50,834 nucleotides of DNA from Rubrimonas sp036770645 (GTDB taxonomy: Bacteria; Pseudomonadota; Alphaproteobacteria; Rhodobacterales; Rhodobacteraceae), in the NCBI GenBank assembly GCA_036770645.1, contig DAIPIU010000015.1, positions 1-50,834 on the forward strand, written 5' to 3'. The notes beneath the pieces were generated by a model that had not been told where the DNA came from, ran no database searches, and saw only the letters and a list, made by a program, of their open reading frames with translations. This document shows positions 8,190 to 16,192 of this stretch, in pieces; the first letter of the stretch is position 1; every line of letters begins with the position of its first letter. The position numbers and the translations under genes were made by a program.

Positions 8190-9080
8190 TCACATCGCGG
8201 TGGCGAGTTCCGACACCGCGTCCCCGTAGCGGGTTTCCAGCCGCTTCTTCATCTTGCGCAGCGCCTGCGCCTCGAGCTGGCGCACCCGCTCCTTAGACAG
8301 CCCGAGCTTGCCGCCCAGGCTTTCGAGGGTCTCGGGCTCGTCCGCCAGCTTGCGCGCGGCGATGATCATCTTCTCGCGGTCGGTCAGCGAACCCAGCGCA
8401 TCGATCAGCCATTTGCGCGCGGTCAGCAGGTCGCTGTCGCGCGACACGGCCTCCTCCGGCTTCGGGCCGTCGTCCTCGAGGGTCTCGACCCATTCCCGGC
8501 CCTCGTCGCCGGCCTGCTGGGCGTTCAGCGAGAAGTCGGAGCCCGCGAGCCGCGCCTCCATCATCTCGACATCGCGCAGCGGGCAGCCAAGTTCCTCGGC
8601 GATCTCGCGCCGGATCTCGGATGTCATGCCGCCGCCGCCGGTCTCGACGCCCTTCTCGCGCTCGATCTTGGCGCGGACGCGGCGCATGTTGAAGAACAGG
8701 GATTTCTGGGAACTGGTCGAGCCGGTGCGCACCAGCGACCAGTTGCGCATCACGTAATCCTGGATCGAGGCCTTGATCCACCACACCGCATAGGTGCTGA
8801 AGCGCACGCCGCGGTCCGGGTCGAACTTGGACGCCGCCTTCATCAGGCCGACGCCGGCCTCCTGGATGAGGTCGTTCATCGATGCGCCGTAGCGGCGGTA
8901 TTTCGCCGCCATCGAGATCGCGAGGCGCATGTAGGCGGTCACCAGCCGGTGCAGCGCCGCCTCGTCGCCATGGTCGCGCCACGCGCGCGCGAGCGCGAGC
9001 TCGGTCTCGGCGTCGAGAAGTTCCGCGGACATGGCCCGGTGCGCCACCGATCCCGCCGTGCGCGTCATGCCGTTCGTCAT
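8190..9080 (-). CDS. rpoH: RNA polymerase sigma factor RpoH (RpoHII-like, heat-shock/oxidative stress)
   Basis: A 296-residue sigma-70-family factor. Region 2 has RLAISMAAKYRRYGASMNDLIQEAGVGLM and FDPDRGVRFSTYAVWWIKASI. The RpoH box is present as SSQKSLFFNMRRVR, and region 4 has LGLSKERVRQLEAQALRKM. The core reads like the second Rhodobacter heat-shock factor, RpoHII, rather than RpoHI; this is my judgement from remembered family features. Start is ATG 9080 (MTNGMTRTAG) behind GGGG; a longer frame to 9188 would run back through the promoter and is rejected. A TGATCC-N18-TAATG ECF promoter lies upstream, matching the RpoE dependence known for rpoHII in Rhodobacter sphaeroides. Divergent from cobU. 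Confidence 0.88.
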   Translation of the reverse strand: MTNGMTRTAGSVAHRAMSAELLDAETELALARAWRDHGDEAALHRLVTAYMRLAISMAAKYRRYGASMNDLIQEAGVGLMKAASKFDPDRGVRFSTYAVWWIKASIQDYVMRNWSLVRTGSTSSQKSLFFNMRRVRAKIEREKGVETGGGGMTSEIRREIAEELGCPLRDVEMMEARLAGSDFSLNAQQAGDEGREWVETLEDDGPKPEEAVSRDSDLLTARKWLIDALGSLTDREKMIIAARKLADEPETLESLGGKLGLSKERVRQLEAQALRKMKKRLETRYGDAVSELATAM

Positions 9081-9130
9081 CCGAGCCCCATTTCCCTGTT
9101 GCGTGACGGCCGTTCGGCTGTTCTGAGCAT

Positions 9131-9159
9131 CATTACGCCCTACGACCTTAGTCGGATCA
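9131..9159 (-). promoter_or_regulatory. Candidate ECF (RpoE-type) promoter of rpoH
   Basis: On the minus strand, TGATCC (9159-9154) is followed after 18 bp by TAATG (9135-9131), about 50 bp upstream of the rpoH start codon. TGATCC with a spacer near 18 bp and a TAAG-like -10 is the established pattern of promoters read by the singlet-oxygen-responsive RpoE of Rhodobacter. The -10 has one change from TAAGA (TAATG). It lies only 5 bp from the cobU start codon on the other strand. Confidence 0.55.
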
Positions 9160-9163
9160 CGCG

Positions 9164-9712
9164 ATGCCTTTGGAAACAGTCTGTTCATCGCCCTCTCGCT
9201 GGGGCCGCGCCCTGGTGCTGGGGGGCGCGCGGTCGGGGAAAAGCGCGCTTGCCGAGGGGCTTGCCCGCGAAACCGGGCTTCGCAGGGTGTATCTGGCGAC
9301 CGCTCAGGCCTTCGACGCCGAAATGGCGGCGCGCATCGCGCGGCATCGCGCCGACCGCGGAGAGGGCTGGGAGACGGTCGAGGCCCCGCTGGCGCTTGCC
9401 GCGGCGCTGGCGGCCGCCGACCGGCCGGGGACCGTGGTCCTTGTCGATTGCCTGACGCTGTGGCTTTCGAACGTCATGCTCGACGGCCGCGACGCCGAGG
9501 CCGAGGCGACCGGCCTGCTGGTGGCGCTGGACGGCATGGCGGCGCCGGTGGCGCTGGTGTCGAACGAGGTCGGCCTCGGGATCGTGCCCGACACGCCGCT
9601 CGGGCGCGCATTCCGCGACGCGCAGGGACGGCTGAACCAGCGCGTCGCGGCGCTGTGCGATGCGGTCGCGTTCTGCGCCGCGGGCCTGCCGCTGTGGCTG
9701 AAGCGCCCATGA
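9164..9712 (+). CDS. cobU: Bifunctional adenosylcobinamide kinase / adenosylcobinamide-phosphate guanylyltransferase
   Basis: A 182-residue CobU/CobP protein that phosphorylates adenosylcobinamide and then attaches GMP, in the late steps of cobalamin assembly. It has the P-loop VLGGARSGKSALAE, the RRVYLATAQAFDAEMAARI segment with the guanylylated-His region RIARHRADR, VLVDCLTLWLSN, and VSNEVGLGIVPDTPLGRAFRD. The ATG at 9164 is the first in-frame start, leaving a short N-terminal extension before the P-loop. A histidine-phosphatase gene follows after 25 bp. Divergent from rpoH; the two 5' regions are only 83 bp apart. Confidence 0.9.
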   Translation: MPLETVCSSPSRWGRALVLGGARSGKSALAEGLARETGLRRVYLATAQAFDAEMAARIARHRADRGEGWETVEAPLALAAALAAADRPGTVVLVDCLTLWLSNVMLDGRDAEAEATGLLVALDGMAAPVALVSNEVGLGIVPDTPLGRAFRDAQGRLNQRVAALCDAVAFCAAGLPLWLKRP

Positions 9713-9737
9713 GCCCCCTGTCGACGGCCCTGGGCCG

Positions 9738-10313
9738 ATGACGCTGCGCCTGTGGCTGGTGCGCCATGCGCCGACGGCGGCGCGGGGGCTGGCGGGCTGG
9801 ACCGACACGGTCCCCGACCTGTCGGATGCGGCGGCGCTGGATGCGCTGGCGGCGGGGCTGCCCCCATCCCCGGTGGTCAGTTCCGACCTGCTGCGCGCCA
9901 GCGCGACGGCCGACCGGATCGCGGGCGCGCGGCCCCGGCTGCCGCACGACCCGGGCCTGCGCGAGACGCATTTCGGCGCCTGGGAGGGGGCCGATCCGGC
10001 GGCGGTCGACGCCGCGGACCCGGCCCGCGCCCGCGCCTTCTGGGACGGGGCCGCGGCGCCGCCGGGCGGCGAATCCTTCGCTCAGATGGCGGCGCGGGCC
10101 TGCGCCGCGCTCGACCGGCTGGGCGAGGGGCGCGCGGGCGACCTGGTGGTGGTCGCGCACATGGGGCCGATCCTCGCGGCGCTGGCGCGGGCCGCCGATC
10201 TCGCCCCGGCCCGGGCGCTGGCCTTCCGCATCGCGCCGCTGTCGCTGACCCGCCTCGACCGCCTGCCCGGCGGCCTCTGGCGCATCGAGGGGGTGAACCT
10301 GCGCGGCCCCTGA
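9738..10313 (+). CDS. Histidine phosphatase family protein, possible alpha-ribazole phosphatase
   Basis: A 191-residue phosphoglycerate-mutase-like phosphatase. The phospho-accepting His is in LVRHAPT near the N-terminus (RHA instead of the more common RHG). The acid region is LRETHFGAWEG, and the second catalytic His is in VVVAHMGPILAAL. Position directly behind cobU suggests it dephosphorylates alpha-ribazole-5'-phosphate (CobC role) in cobalamin synthesis, but that is inferred from context. A generic broad-specificity phosphatase remains possible. Confidence 0.75.
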   Translation: MTLRLWLVRHAPTAARGLAGWTDTVPDLSDAAALDALAAGLPPSPVVSSDLLRASATADRIAGARPRLPHDPGLRETHFGAWEGADPAAVDAADPARARAFWDGAAAPPGGESFAQMAARACAALDRLGEGRAGDLVVVAHMGPILAALARAADLAPARALAFRIAPLSLTRLDRLPGGLWRIEGVNLRGP

Positions 10314-10337
10314 CGGGCCAAGCCCGGCCGCCGCGCC

Positions 10338-11015
10338 TCAGGCCGGGCGCGCGCCCCCGATCAGCCGCGCCGCCAGCGCCGGGACCTCGGACAGCGCGTC
10401 GACGAGGCCCTCGGGGGCGAGGCTCTCGACCGGTTCGAGCGCATAGCCGAAGCGGCACAGGATGCAGGGCGCGCCCGCCGCGCGCGCGGTGTCGCGGTCG
10501 GTGCGCGTGTCGCCGATCAGCACGGCGCGCGCCGGGTCGCCGGCCAGCCTGCGCACCGTCTCGCGCAGCGGCGCGGGATCGGGCTTTCGCACCGGCAGCG
10601 TGTCCGCGCCGACCAGCGCGCCGAAGCGGCCCGCGACGCCCAGCGCATCGAGCAGCAGGCGCGCGAGGCGCTCGGGCTTGTTGGTGCACACGCCCAGCCG
10701 CCAGCCCCCGGCCTCGAGCGCGTCGAGACAGGCCTCGGCCCCGGGGAACAGCCGCGTGCGCGCCGCGATCCCGCGCTCGTAGACGGCGAGGAACGGGGCG
10801 ACCTGCGCCTCGACGGAGGCGGGGTCGGGCGCAAGGCCCGCGCGAGCCCGCGCCGCAGCCAGCAGGGCCCGCCCGCCCTGCCCCGCCACGGTTCGGTCCC
10901 GCTGCGGGTCCAGCGCCCCCCAGCCCGCCGCCGCGGCGGTCGCGTTCGCCGCCGCGATCAGGTCGCCGGCCGTGTCGGCCAGCGTGCCGTCCAGATCGAA
11001 CACCGCCGTCTTCAT
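10338..11015 (-). CDS. gph: Phosphoglycolate phosphatase (HAD family)
   Basis: A 225-residue HAD hydrolase with all four motifs: DLDGTLADTAGDL (nucleophile Asp7 and acid/base Asp9), CTNKPERLARLLL, the Lys in RKPDPAPL, and IGDTRTDRDTARAAG. The alpha-helical cap lies at about residues 15-90. The order and spacing fit Gph, which removes phosphate from 2-phosphoglycolate. Convergent with the cobU pair (24-bp gap). The sequence cannot fully exclude another small sugar phosphate as substrate. Confidence 0.85.
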   Translation of the reverse strand: MKTAVFDLDGTLADTAGDLIAAANATAAAAGWGALDPQRDRTVAGQGGRALLAAARARAGLAPDPASVEAQVAPFLAVYERGIAARTRLFPGAEACLDALEAGGWRLGVCTNKPERLARLLLDALGVAGRFGALVGADTLPVRKPDPAPLRETVRRLAGDPARAVLIGDTRTDRDTARAAGAPCILCRFGYALEPVESLAPEGLVDALSEVPALAARLIGGARPA

Positions 11016-11193
11016 GCCCGCCCCTGCGCACGGCGCGCCGCCCGCCCCTCGGGCGCGCGCGGCCGCGCGCCGTCCCGCGCATCGCGCTGCCGCGCGCCGT
11101 CTCGCAAATCGCGCGGCGCTCGGCTAGGGTTTTCGCCAAGCGGCCGTCCGTCGAAGCCGCGCGCCCCGACCGCAACGAACGAGAGCGACCGCG

Positions 11194-11670
11194 ATGCGAA
11201 TTCTGGCCATCGGCGCCCTGTGCCTTCTTGCCGCCTGCGGCGGCTCGAAACGCACGCTGGCGCCCGCCGGCGACCCTTTCGCCGCAACCCGCGACGACAG
11301 CTGCTACACCGTCGATCTTTTCACGAAGGTCTCGATCCAGCCGCCCCGCGACGGCGTGCCCGAGCAGTGGCGCGCATTCTCGGGACGCTGGGGCGGCGGC
11401 AAATGGGCCGGCGAATGGTGCCACGATCTCTACGTCGTCGACATCGCGGCGAACGGGCGCGTGACGGTGATCGAGACCCATGCCCCGCTCGCGGCATGGG
11501 GACGGCCGGCGACCGCCTTCCGCCGCACGGCGCAGATCGGCCCCGACGGGCGCCTCCGCCTCGCCTATGGCCGCGTCGCGGTGGAGTACTGGCTGGAGAA
11601 CGGCCTGCTGAAGGGGCTGCGCGACGAGGGCACCGGCGACATGCGCATCGCCATGGTCCGGCGGAGCTGA
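11194..11670 (+). CDS. Hypothetical lipoprotein
   Basis: A 158-residue protein with a lipoprotein signal: MRILAIGALCLLAAC, lipobox LAAC, lipidated Cys15. The mature part has two further cysteines, in DDSCYTVDLF and GEWCHDLYVVDI, which could form a disulfide, and beta-rich segments such as VTVIETHAPLAAWG. No family recognised. It should be anchored to the inner or outer membrane facing the periplasm. The gene ends 6 bp before the convergent acyl-CoA synthetase gene. Confidence 0.75.
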   Translation: MRILAIGALCLLAACGGSKRTLAPAGDPFAATRDDSCYTVDLFTKVSIQPPRDGVPEQWRAFSGRWGGGKWAGEWCHDLYVVDIAANGRVTVIETHAPLAAWGRPATAFRRTAQIGPDGRLRLAYGRVAVEYWLENGLLKGLRDEGTGDMRIAMVRRS

Positions 11671-11676
11671 GCCCCG

Positions 11677-13365
11677 TCAGCCGCCCTCGAGCGCGCGGCG
11701 GCGCAGCTCGCGCCGCATGAGCTTGCCGGTCGTCGTGGTCGGCAGGCTGTCGGCGAACCGCAGCGCCCGCGGCGCGTGGATGGGTCCCAGCCGCGCGCGG
11801 ACATGCGCGATCAGCGCCTCGGCCAGCGCCGGATCGGGGACGCACCCCGCCTGAAGCGTCACGAAGGCGGTCACGGCTTCGGTGCGCACCGGATCGGGAA
11901 GGCCGACCACGGCGGCCAGAGACACCGCCGGATGCGCCGCGAGGCAGTCCTCGATCTCGGTCGGCCCGATGCGATAGCCCGACGAGGTGATCACGTCGTC
12001 GGTGCGCGCCGAGAAATGCACGTAGCCGTCGGAGTCGATGCGCGCCTCGTCGCCGGTGCGCATCCAGTCGCCGGCGAACTTCTCGGCGGTGCGCCCGGGC
12101 TTGTTCCAGTAGCGCAGGAACATCGCCGCGCCGCCCCGGCGCACCGCCAGTTCGCCCGCCTCGCCCGCGGGCAGGGGGTTCCCGTCGCCGTCGAGCGCTG
12201 CGATGTCGTAGCCGGGCACGGCGCGGCCCATCGAGCCCGGGCGCACCGGGAACAGGGCGGCGTTGTTGGCCAGCACCATGTTGCATTCGGTCTGGCCGTA
12301 GAATTCGTGGATGGTCAGGCCCAGCGCCTCGCGCCCCCAGTCCAGCGTCTCGGCCCCCAGCGCCTCGCCCCCCGAGCCCAGCGTGCGCAGGCCGGCGGTC
12401 CAGCGGCCGGGCTCCGGCACGGCGCGCATCAGGCGCAGCGCGGTCGGCGGCAGGAACACGTTGGCCACGCGCTCCTCCGCGATCAGGCGCAGGGCGCGCT
12501 CGGGGTCGAAACGCTCCATGCGGTGCGACAGCAGCGGCGCGCCCCAGGCCAGCGCCGGCATCATCACGTTGCACAGGCCGCCCATCCAGGCCCAGTCCGC
12601 GGGCGTCCAGAACCTGTCGCCGGGCGCGGGGGCGAAGTCGTGGACGATCCGAACCCCCGGCAGGTGGCCGGTCAGCACGCGGTGCGCGTGCAGCGCGCCC
12701 TTGGGCGCGCCGGTGGTGCCGGAGGTGTAGGACAGCAGCGCGGGGTCCTCGGGCCCGGTCGCGGCGCAGGCCTGCCCCTCGGACGCGCGCGCCAGCGTCT
12801 CCGCCAGACCCGCCGCGCCCGGCCGCGGCCCCTCGGCGCACAGGATCAGGCGCAGCGACGGCGGCGCGCCGCGGTCCAGCACCTTCGGCAGCGTCGCGGC
12901 ATCGGTGACCAGCGCCGCCGCCTCCATGTCGGACAGGCGCAGCGCCAGCGCCTCCTCGCCGAACAGCACCGACAGCGGGGCCGACACCGCCCCCAGCCGC
13001 CATGCCGCGAGATGCGCGAGCAGCGCCTCGGGCCCCTGCGCGAGCAGCACCGCCACCCGGTCGCCGCGCGTGACGCCCGCGGCCGACAGCGCATTGGCGA
13101 GCCGCCCCGACGCGCGCCACAGCGCCCGGTGCGTCCACGCCGCGCGGCTGCCGTCGGCGGCGATGTGGGTCAGCGCCGTGCGGTCCGGCGTGGCGGCGGC
13201 CCGGCGGCCGCACAGCGCCATGGCGATGTTGAGATGCCGGGGCGCGGGCCAGCGGAAGCCGGCGCGCATCGCCTCCCAGCCCAGGCCCGGGGCGATGGCC
13301 GACAGCCCGGCCTCGGCGCGGCGCGGGTCGCGCAGGCCCGGAGCGGACGCGGGTGCAGCGGACAT
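11677..13365 (-). CDS. AMP-dependent acyl-CoA synthetase (medium-chain type)
   Basis: A 562-residue adenylate-forming ligase that activates a carboxylic acid to acyl-AMP and then to acyl-CoA. Motifs in order: P-loop YTSGTTGAPKGALH (about residues 210-223), WAWMGGLCNVMMPALAWG, EFYGQTECNMV, WMRTGDEARID, and the catalytic Lys in TTTTGKLMRRELRRR near the C-terminus. The overall pattern is closest to medium-chain/acetyl-CoA-synthetase-like members; the acid substrate is not readable from sequence. ATG 13365 was chosen because the longer frame runs towards the tRNA-Arg promoter. It overlaps no neighbour. Confidence 0.85.
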   Translation of the reverse strand: MSAAPASAPGLRDPRRAEAGLSAIAPGLGWEAMRAGFRWPAPRHLNIAMALCGRRAAATPDRTALTHIAADGSRAAWTHRALWRASGRLANALSAAGVTRGDRVAVLLAQGPEALLAHLAAWRLGAVSAPLSVLFGEEALALRLSDMEAAALVTDAATLPKVLDRGAPPSLRLILCAEGPRPGAAGLAETLARASEGQACAATGPEDPALLSYTSGTTGAPKGALHAHRVLTGHLPGVRIVHDFAPAPGDRFWTPADWAWMGGLCNVMMPALAWGAPLLSHRMERFDPERALRLIAEERVANVFLPPTALRLMRAVPEPGRWTAGLRTLGSGGEALGAETLDWGREALGLTIHEFYGQTECNMVLANNAALFPVRPGSMGRAVPGYDIAALDGDGNPLPAGEAGELAVRRGGAAMFLRYWNKPGRTAEKFAGDWMRTGDEARIDSDGYVHFSARTDDVITSSGYRIGPTEIEDCLAAHPAVSLAAVVGLPDPVRTEAVTAFVTLQAGCVPDPALAEALIAHVRARLGPIHAPRALRFADSLPTTTTGKLMRRELRRRALEGG

Positions 13366-13423
13366 GGCGGCGGTTCCTCGGGCGGGGACGGTCGGGCGGG
13401 AGCGGGCCGTCGAACACCCCCCC

Positions 13424-13452
13424 TTGTCAAGCACCGCGCGGGCGTCTAAACG
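13424..13452 (+). promoter_or_regulatory. Sigma-70 promoter of tRNA-Arg
   Basis: TTGTCA (13424-13429), a 17-bp spacer, then TAAACG (13447-13452) end 12 bp before the tRNA-Arg 5' end. That is the right distance for a tRNA transcript with a very short leader. The -35 has five of six consensus bases; the -10 is weak, as often in this group. Confidence 0.5.
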
Positions 13453-13464
13453 CCGTCCCGGTCA

Positions 13465-13541
13465 GCGCCCGTAGCTCAGCTGGATAGAGCATCAGACTAC
13501 GAATCTGAGGGTCGGACGTTCGAATCGTTCCGGGCGCGCCA
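13465..13541 (+). tRNA. tRNA-Arg (anticodon ACG)
   Basis: A 77-nt cloverleaf. The acceptor arm GCGCCCG pairs with CGGGCGC; the D-arm contains GCTCAGCTGGATAGAGC. The anticodon stem TCAGA/TCTGA encloses loop CTACGAA, giving anticodon ACG (read as ICG, for CGU/CGC/CGA). The T-arm has GGACG-TTCGAAT-CGTTC. CCA is encoded at 13539-13541. It marks the downstream border of the arsenite gene cluster. Confidence 0.95.
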
Positions 13542-13672
13542 ATCAAACCCGCCGATCATCCGGCCTGTGTCGGCCCGTGCCGGCGGCCATGACCGTTTGG
13601 TCTGGTTGCCCGCCGCGGCGGATCGGGCTCTCGCAGGGTCGCCGCAGGCGTCGGGACCGACCCGCACCGAGC

Positions 13673-13706
13673 GCCGCCGCCCGCCCCGGTCGGGACGGGC
13701 GGCGGC
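13673..13706. terminator. Strong GC hairpin downstream of aioA and tRNA-Arg
   Basis: A perfect 11-bp stem (13673-13683 with 13696-13706; GCCGCCGCCCG / CGGGCGGCGGC) and a 12-nt loop begins 6 bp beyond the aioA stop codon. No U-tract follows on the minus strand, so it may work as a Rho-assisted terminator or an mRNA 3'-end stabiliser. It also lies 130 bp downstream of tRNA-Arg on the plus strand. I see no gene in the rest of the 13542-13712 gap. Confidence 0.45.
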
Positions 13707-13712
13707 TTCGCG

Positions 13713-16178
13713 TCAGAGCGCGACCTCGTGCGCCTTGAACGAGATCGTCCGCGTCTGGTCGGTCGCGTCGGCGATCTTGCGGACATCGCCCCAGCAATGC
13801 TTGTAGTTGGGCAGGACGAGTTCGTTCACGCCCGCGCCCACGACATTGCCCTGGCTGCCGGCGGGCGAGCCGAACACCATCGCCACGGTGTTCCGCTTCA
13901 GAGTCGGCATCGGATAGGCCATGCCCTGCGTCACGCCATTGTCGTTGACGATCTCGAGCAGGTCGCCGGGGGCGAGGCCCAGCTCCACCATGTCGTCGGG
14001 GTGCATCTCGACGAAGGGGTGGGGATAGCGGTCCTGCACGAAGTCGTTCTTCTGGTCGAGGAACTGGTTCTGCCAGAAGATGTTGGCCCGGACGTTGTTG
14101 ATCCAGAACCGGTGCGCCGCCTGCTCGCGCGCCTTGCCCGGCGCCTGCCAGCCGCGCCAGCCCGCCGCGCAGAACAGCGCCTTGCCGTCCTCGCGGCCGT
14201 GCCGGTCGAAGCGCCCGTCGGCGTAGAGCCGCGCGGTGCCCACGAGCTTGCCGTCGGCGAAGCCCGTCACCGGTTCCTGGACGCCGTTGTTGCCCATGGC
14301 GCGCAGGCGCTCGTAGGTCACCTCCGGGTTGCCGCGGTGGAAGCCGTCCATGAAGGCGTCTTCCTCGGTCGCCCAGTCATAGCCCCTGAACCGGTCGGCG
14401 TAGGCGTCGTTGCCCATGGCCCGCAGCACGCGCTCCATGTGCTGCGCCATGCCCGCCGCGATCAGGCAGTCGGGGCGGGAGTTGCCGAACGGGTCCATGT
14501 AGCGTTCCGACAGCCGCAGCCGCCGCTCGCCGTTCATCGAGGTGAGGTTCATCTCGCTGGCTTCGCAGGCCGGCAGGATGACGTGGGCGTTCTGGCCGAT
14601 CTGGCTGTGGATGATGTCCACGTCCACCACGAACAGCCCGCCGGCGTTGATCGCCGAGACGATGGCGTCGACCACCTGCTCGCGCGTGCCGCCGGCGGCG
14701 GCGTCGATGGCGTCCTTCACCATGTCCGACCGGCGCTTGTGCACGCGCTTGAACTCGCTGGCGTTCAGCGTGGTCTTGTGGTGGTCGCAGGCCCAGATGT
14801 GGTGCACGCCGCCGAGGCCGCGGATCAGGAACTGGTCGACATATTCGGCGGGGCGACCGACATGGCTTTCGTCGGGGCGATAGTACCCCTCCTGGTGCCC
14901 GCCGAGCCGGCACACCCCGCCGCCCTCGCGCCCGACATTGCCGGTGGCCAGCGCGATGTTCACGATGGCGCCGACGGTGCGGTAGTTGTCGTTGCCCCAG
15001 ATGATGCCCTTCTCGTAGGCGGTTGCGCATCTGCGGCGCGCGCCGTCCGGCTTGGGCTCGGCGATCCAGGCGGCCGCCTTCGCGATGTCGGCCGCGTCCA
15101 CGCCGCAGATGGCGGCCGCCTCGTCGAGCGACATGCGGCAGGCCTGCATGGCGTGCGAGAGGCTGCCCAGCGAGGCGGGGTGCGACGCGTCCTCGCCCAC
15201 CGCCACGCCATCCGCGAAGGTCGAGGCTGCGATGAACTCGGCGTCGGTCCAGCCCCGGTCGACGATCTCGGTGAGGATGGCGTTGCACAGCGCCATGTCC
15301 GTGCCCTCGGCGATCGCCAGATGCAGCACGTTCTCCCTGCCCACGAACTGTTCGGACGACGCCACGGTCAAGGTGCGGCGCGGATCGACCACCACCATGC
15401 GCGCGCCGTTCTGCAACCCCTTGACCATGTGGTTGAGGTAGAGGTTGGTCTGCGTCTCCATGCTGTTGGCCCCGAGCATGAAGATCGTGTCCGTCAGCTG
15501 GTAGTCGACATAGGAATTGTTGAGCTCGCCCACGCCCATGTCGCGCGTCGAATGCACCTCGGAATTGTAGGCTGGGCGGTTGTGGATGCGGCAGTTCTTC
15601 ACCTTCATGCTCTGGAAGTAGAGCTTGCCGGTGCCCCAGGTGTTCTCGTAGCCGCCGGCCGAGCCGCCATGGTCGAACATCGAGACGACCAGATCGTCCT
15701 CCGATCCTTCGGTCACCACCCGCGCGGTGACCCGCGCCACGAGGTCCAGCGCGTCGTCCCAGGCGGTCGGCTGCCAGACGCCGTTGCGCCAGACCAGCGG
15801 ATCGGTCAGCCGCTGCGCCTGGGTGTTGGTGACCCGCGAGGGACGGTTCTCGGCCATGCGCGCGCCGCGGATCGAGCCGAGCCCGCCATTGACCACGCAG
15901 GCATTGTCCGGCTTGACCACCACATGCACGTCGCGGCCGTTCTGGCGGACGATGTTGTACATCGACGGCGCATACCAGGCCTCGGTCTCCAGCGCCTGCT
16001 GCCGGGAGAGGTCGACGCCGAACCTGTTCTCGGACGGCGCGGTGCCGCCCTGCCGGTTCATCGGCCAAGTGTAGGCCTTGTAGCCGCAGCCGACGATGCA
16101 GTAATGGCAGGTGACGTTGAATTCCTCGGCGTCCGCGGGAATGATCGGCAGCCGGTCGACTTGTCTCTTGAAAGCCAT
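13713..16178 (-). CDS. aioA: Arsenite oxidase large (molybdopterin) subunit AioA
   Basis: The 821-residue catalytic subunit that oxidises arsenite to arsenate in the periplasm at a bis-MGD molybdenum centre. The [3Fe-4S] ligands are Cys24, Cys27 and Cys31 (CHYCIVGCGYK); the fourth position is Ser102 (GGLGSIRGARM), as expected for AioA rather than other DMSO-reductase-family enzymes. Arsenite-pocket residues known from the Alcaligenes faecalis enzyme are kept: His209 (NSEVHSTRD), Glu218 (GVGELNN), and Arg and His in CRLGGHQEGYYRP. MNLTSMNGERRLRLSERYMDP is another family hallmark. There is no signal peptide; export should be by piggy-back on AioB. It lies 14 bp after aioB and ends at a GC hairpin. 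Confidence 0.97.
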   Translation of the reverse strand: MAFKRQVDRLPIIPADAEEFNVTCHYCIVGCGYKAYTWPMNRQGGTAPSENRFGVDLSRQQALETEAWYAPSMYNIVRQNGRDVHVVVKPDNACVVNGGLGSIRGARMAENRPSRVTNTQAQRLTDPLVWRNGVWQPTAWDDALDLVARVTARVVTEGSEDDLVVSMFDHGGSAGGYENTWGTGKLYFQSMKVKNCRIHNRPAYNSEVHSTRDMGVGELNNSYVDYQLTDTIFMLGANSMETQTNLYLNHMVKGLQNGARMVVVDPRRTLTVASSEQFVGRENVLHLAIAEGTDMALCNAILTEIVDRGWTDAEFIAASTFADGVAVGEDASHPASLGSLSHAMQACRMSLDEAAAICGVDAADIAKAAAWIAEPKPDGARRRCATAYEKGIIWGNDNYRTVGAIVNIALATGNVGREGGGVCRLGGHQEGYYRPDESHVGRPAEYVDQFLIRGLGGVHHIWACDHHKTTLNASEFKRVHKRRSDMVKDAIDAAAGGTREQVVDAIVSAINAGGLFVVDVDIIHSQIGQNAHVILPACEASEMNLTSMNGERRLRLSERYMDPFGNSRPDCLIAAGMAQHMERVLRAMGNDAYADRFRGYDWATEEDAFMDGFHRGNPEVTYERLRAMGNNGVQEPVTGFADGKLVGTARLYADGRFDRHGREDGKALFCAAGWRGWQAPGKAREQAAHRFWINNVRANIFWQNQFLDQKNDFVQDRYPHPFVEMHPDDMVELGLAPGDLLEIVNDNGVTQGMAYPMPTLKRNTVAMVFGSPAGSQGNVVGAGVNELVLPNYKHCWGDVRKIADATDQTRTISFKAHEVAL

Positions 16179-16192
16179 GGTCTTGTCCTCCC

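Noticed and set aside
9081..9188. Longer rpoH reading frame starting at 9188 (MNRLFPKASRD...)
   Set aside because: It would begin upstream of the ECF promoter and across the cobU start codon. The family-like sequence begins after the ATG at 9080.
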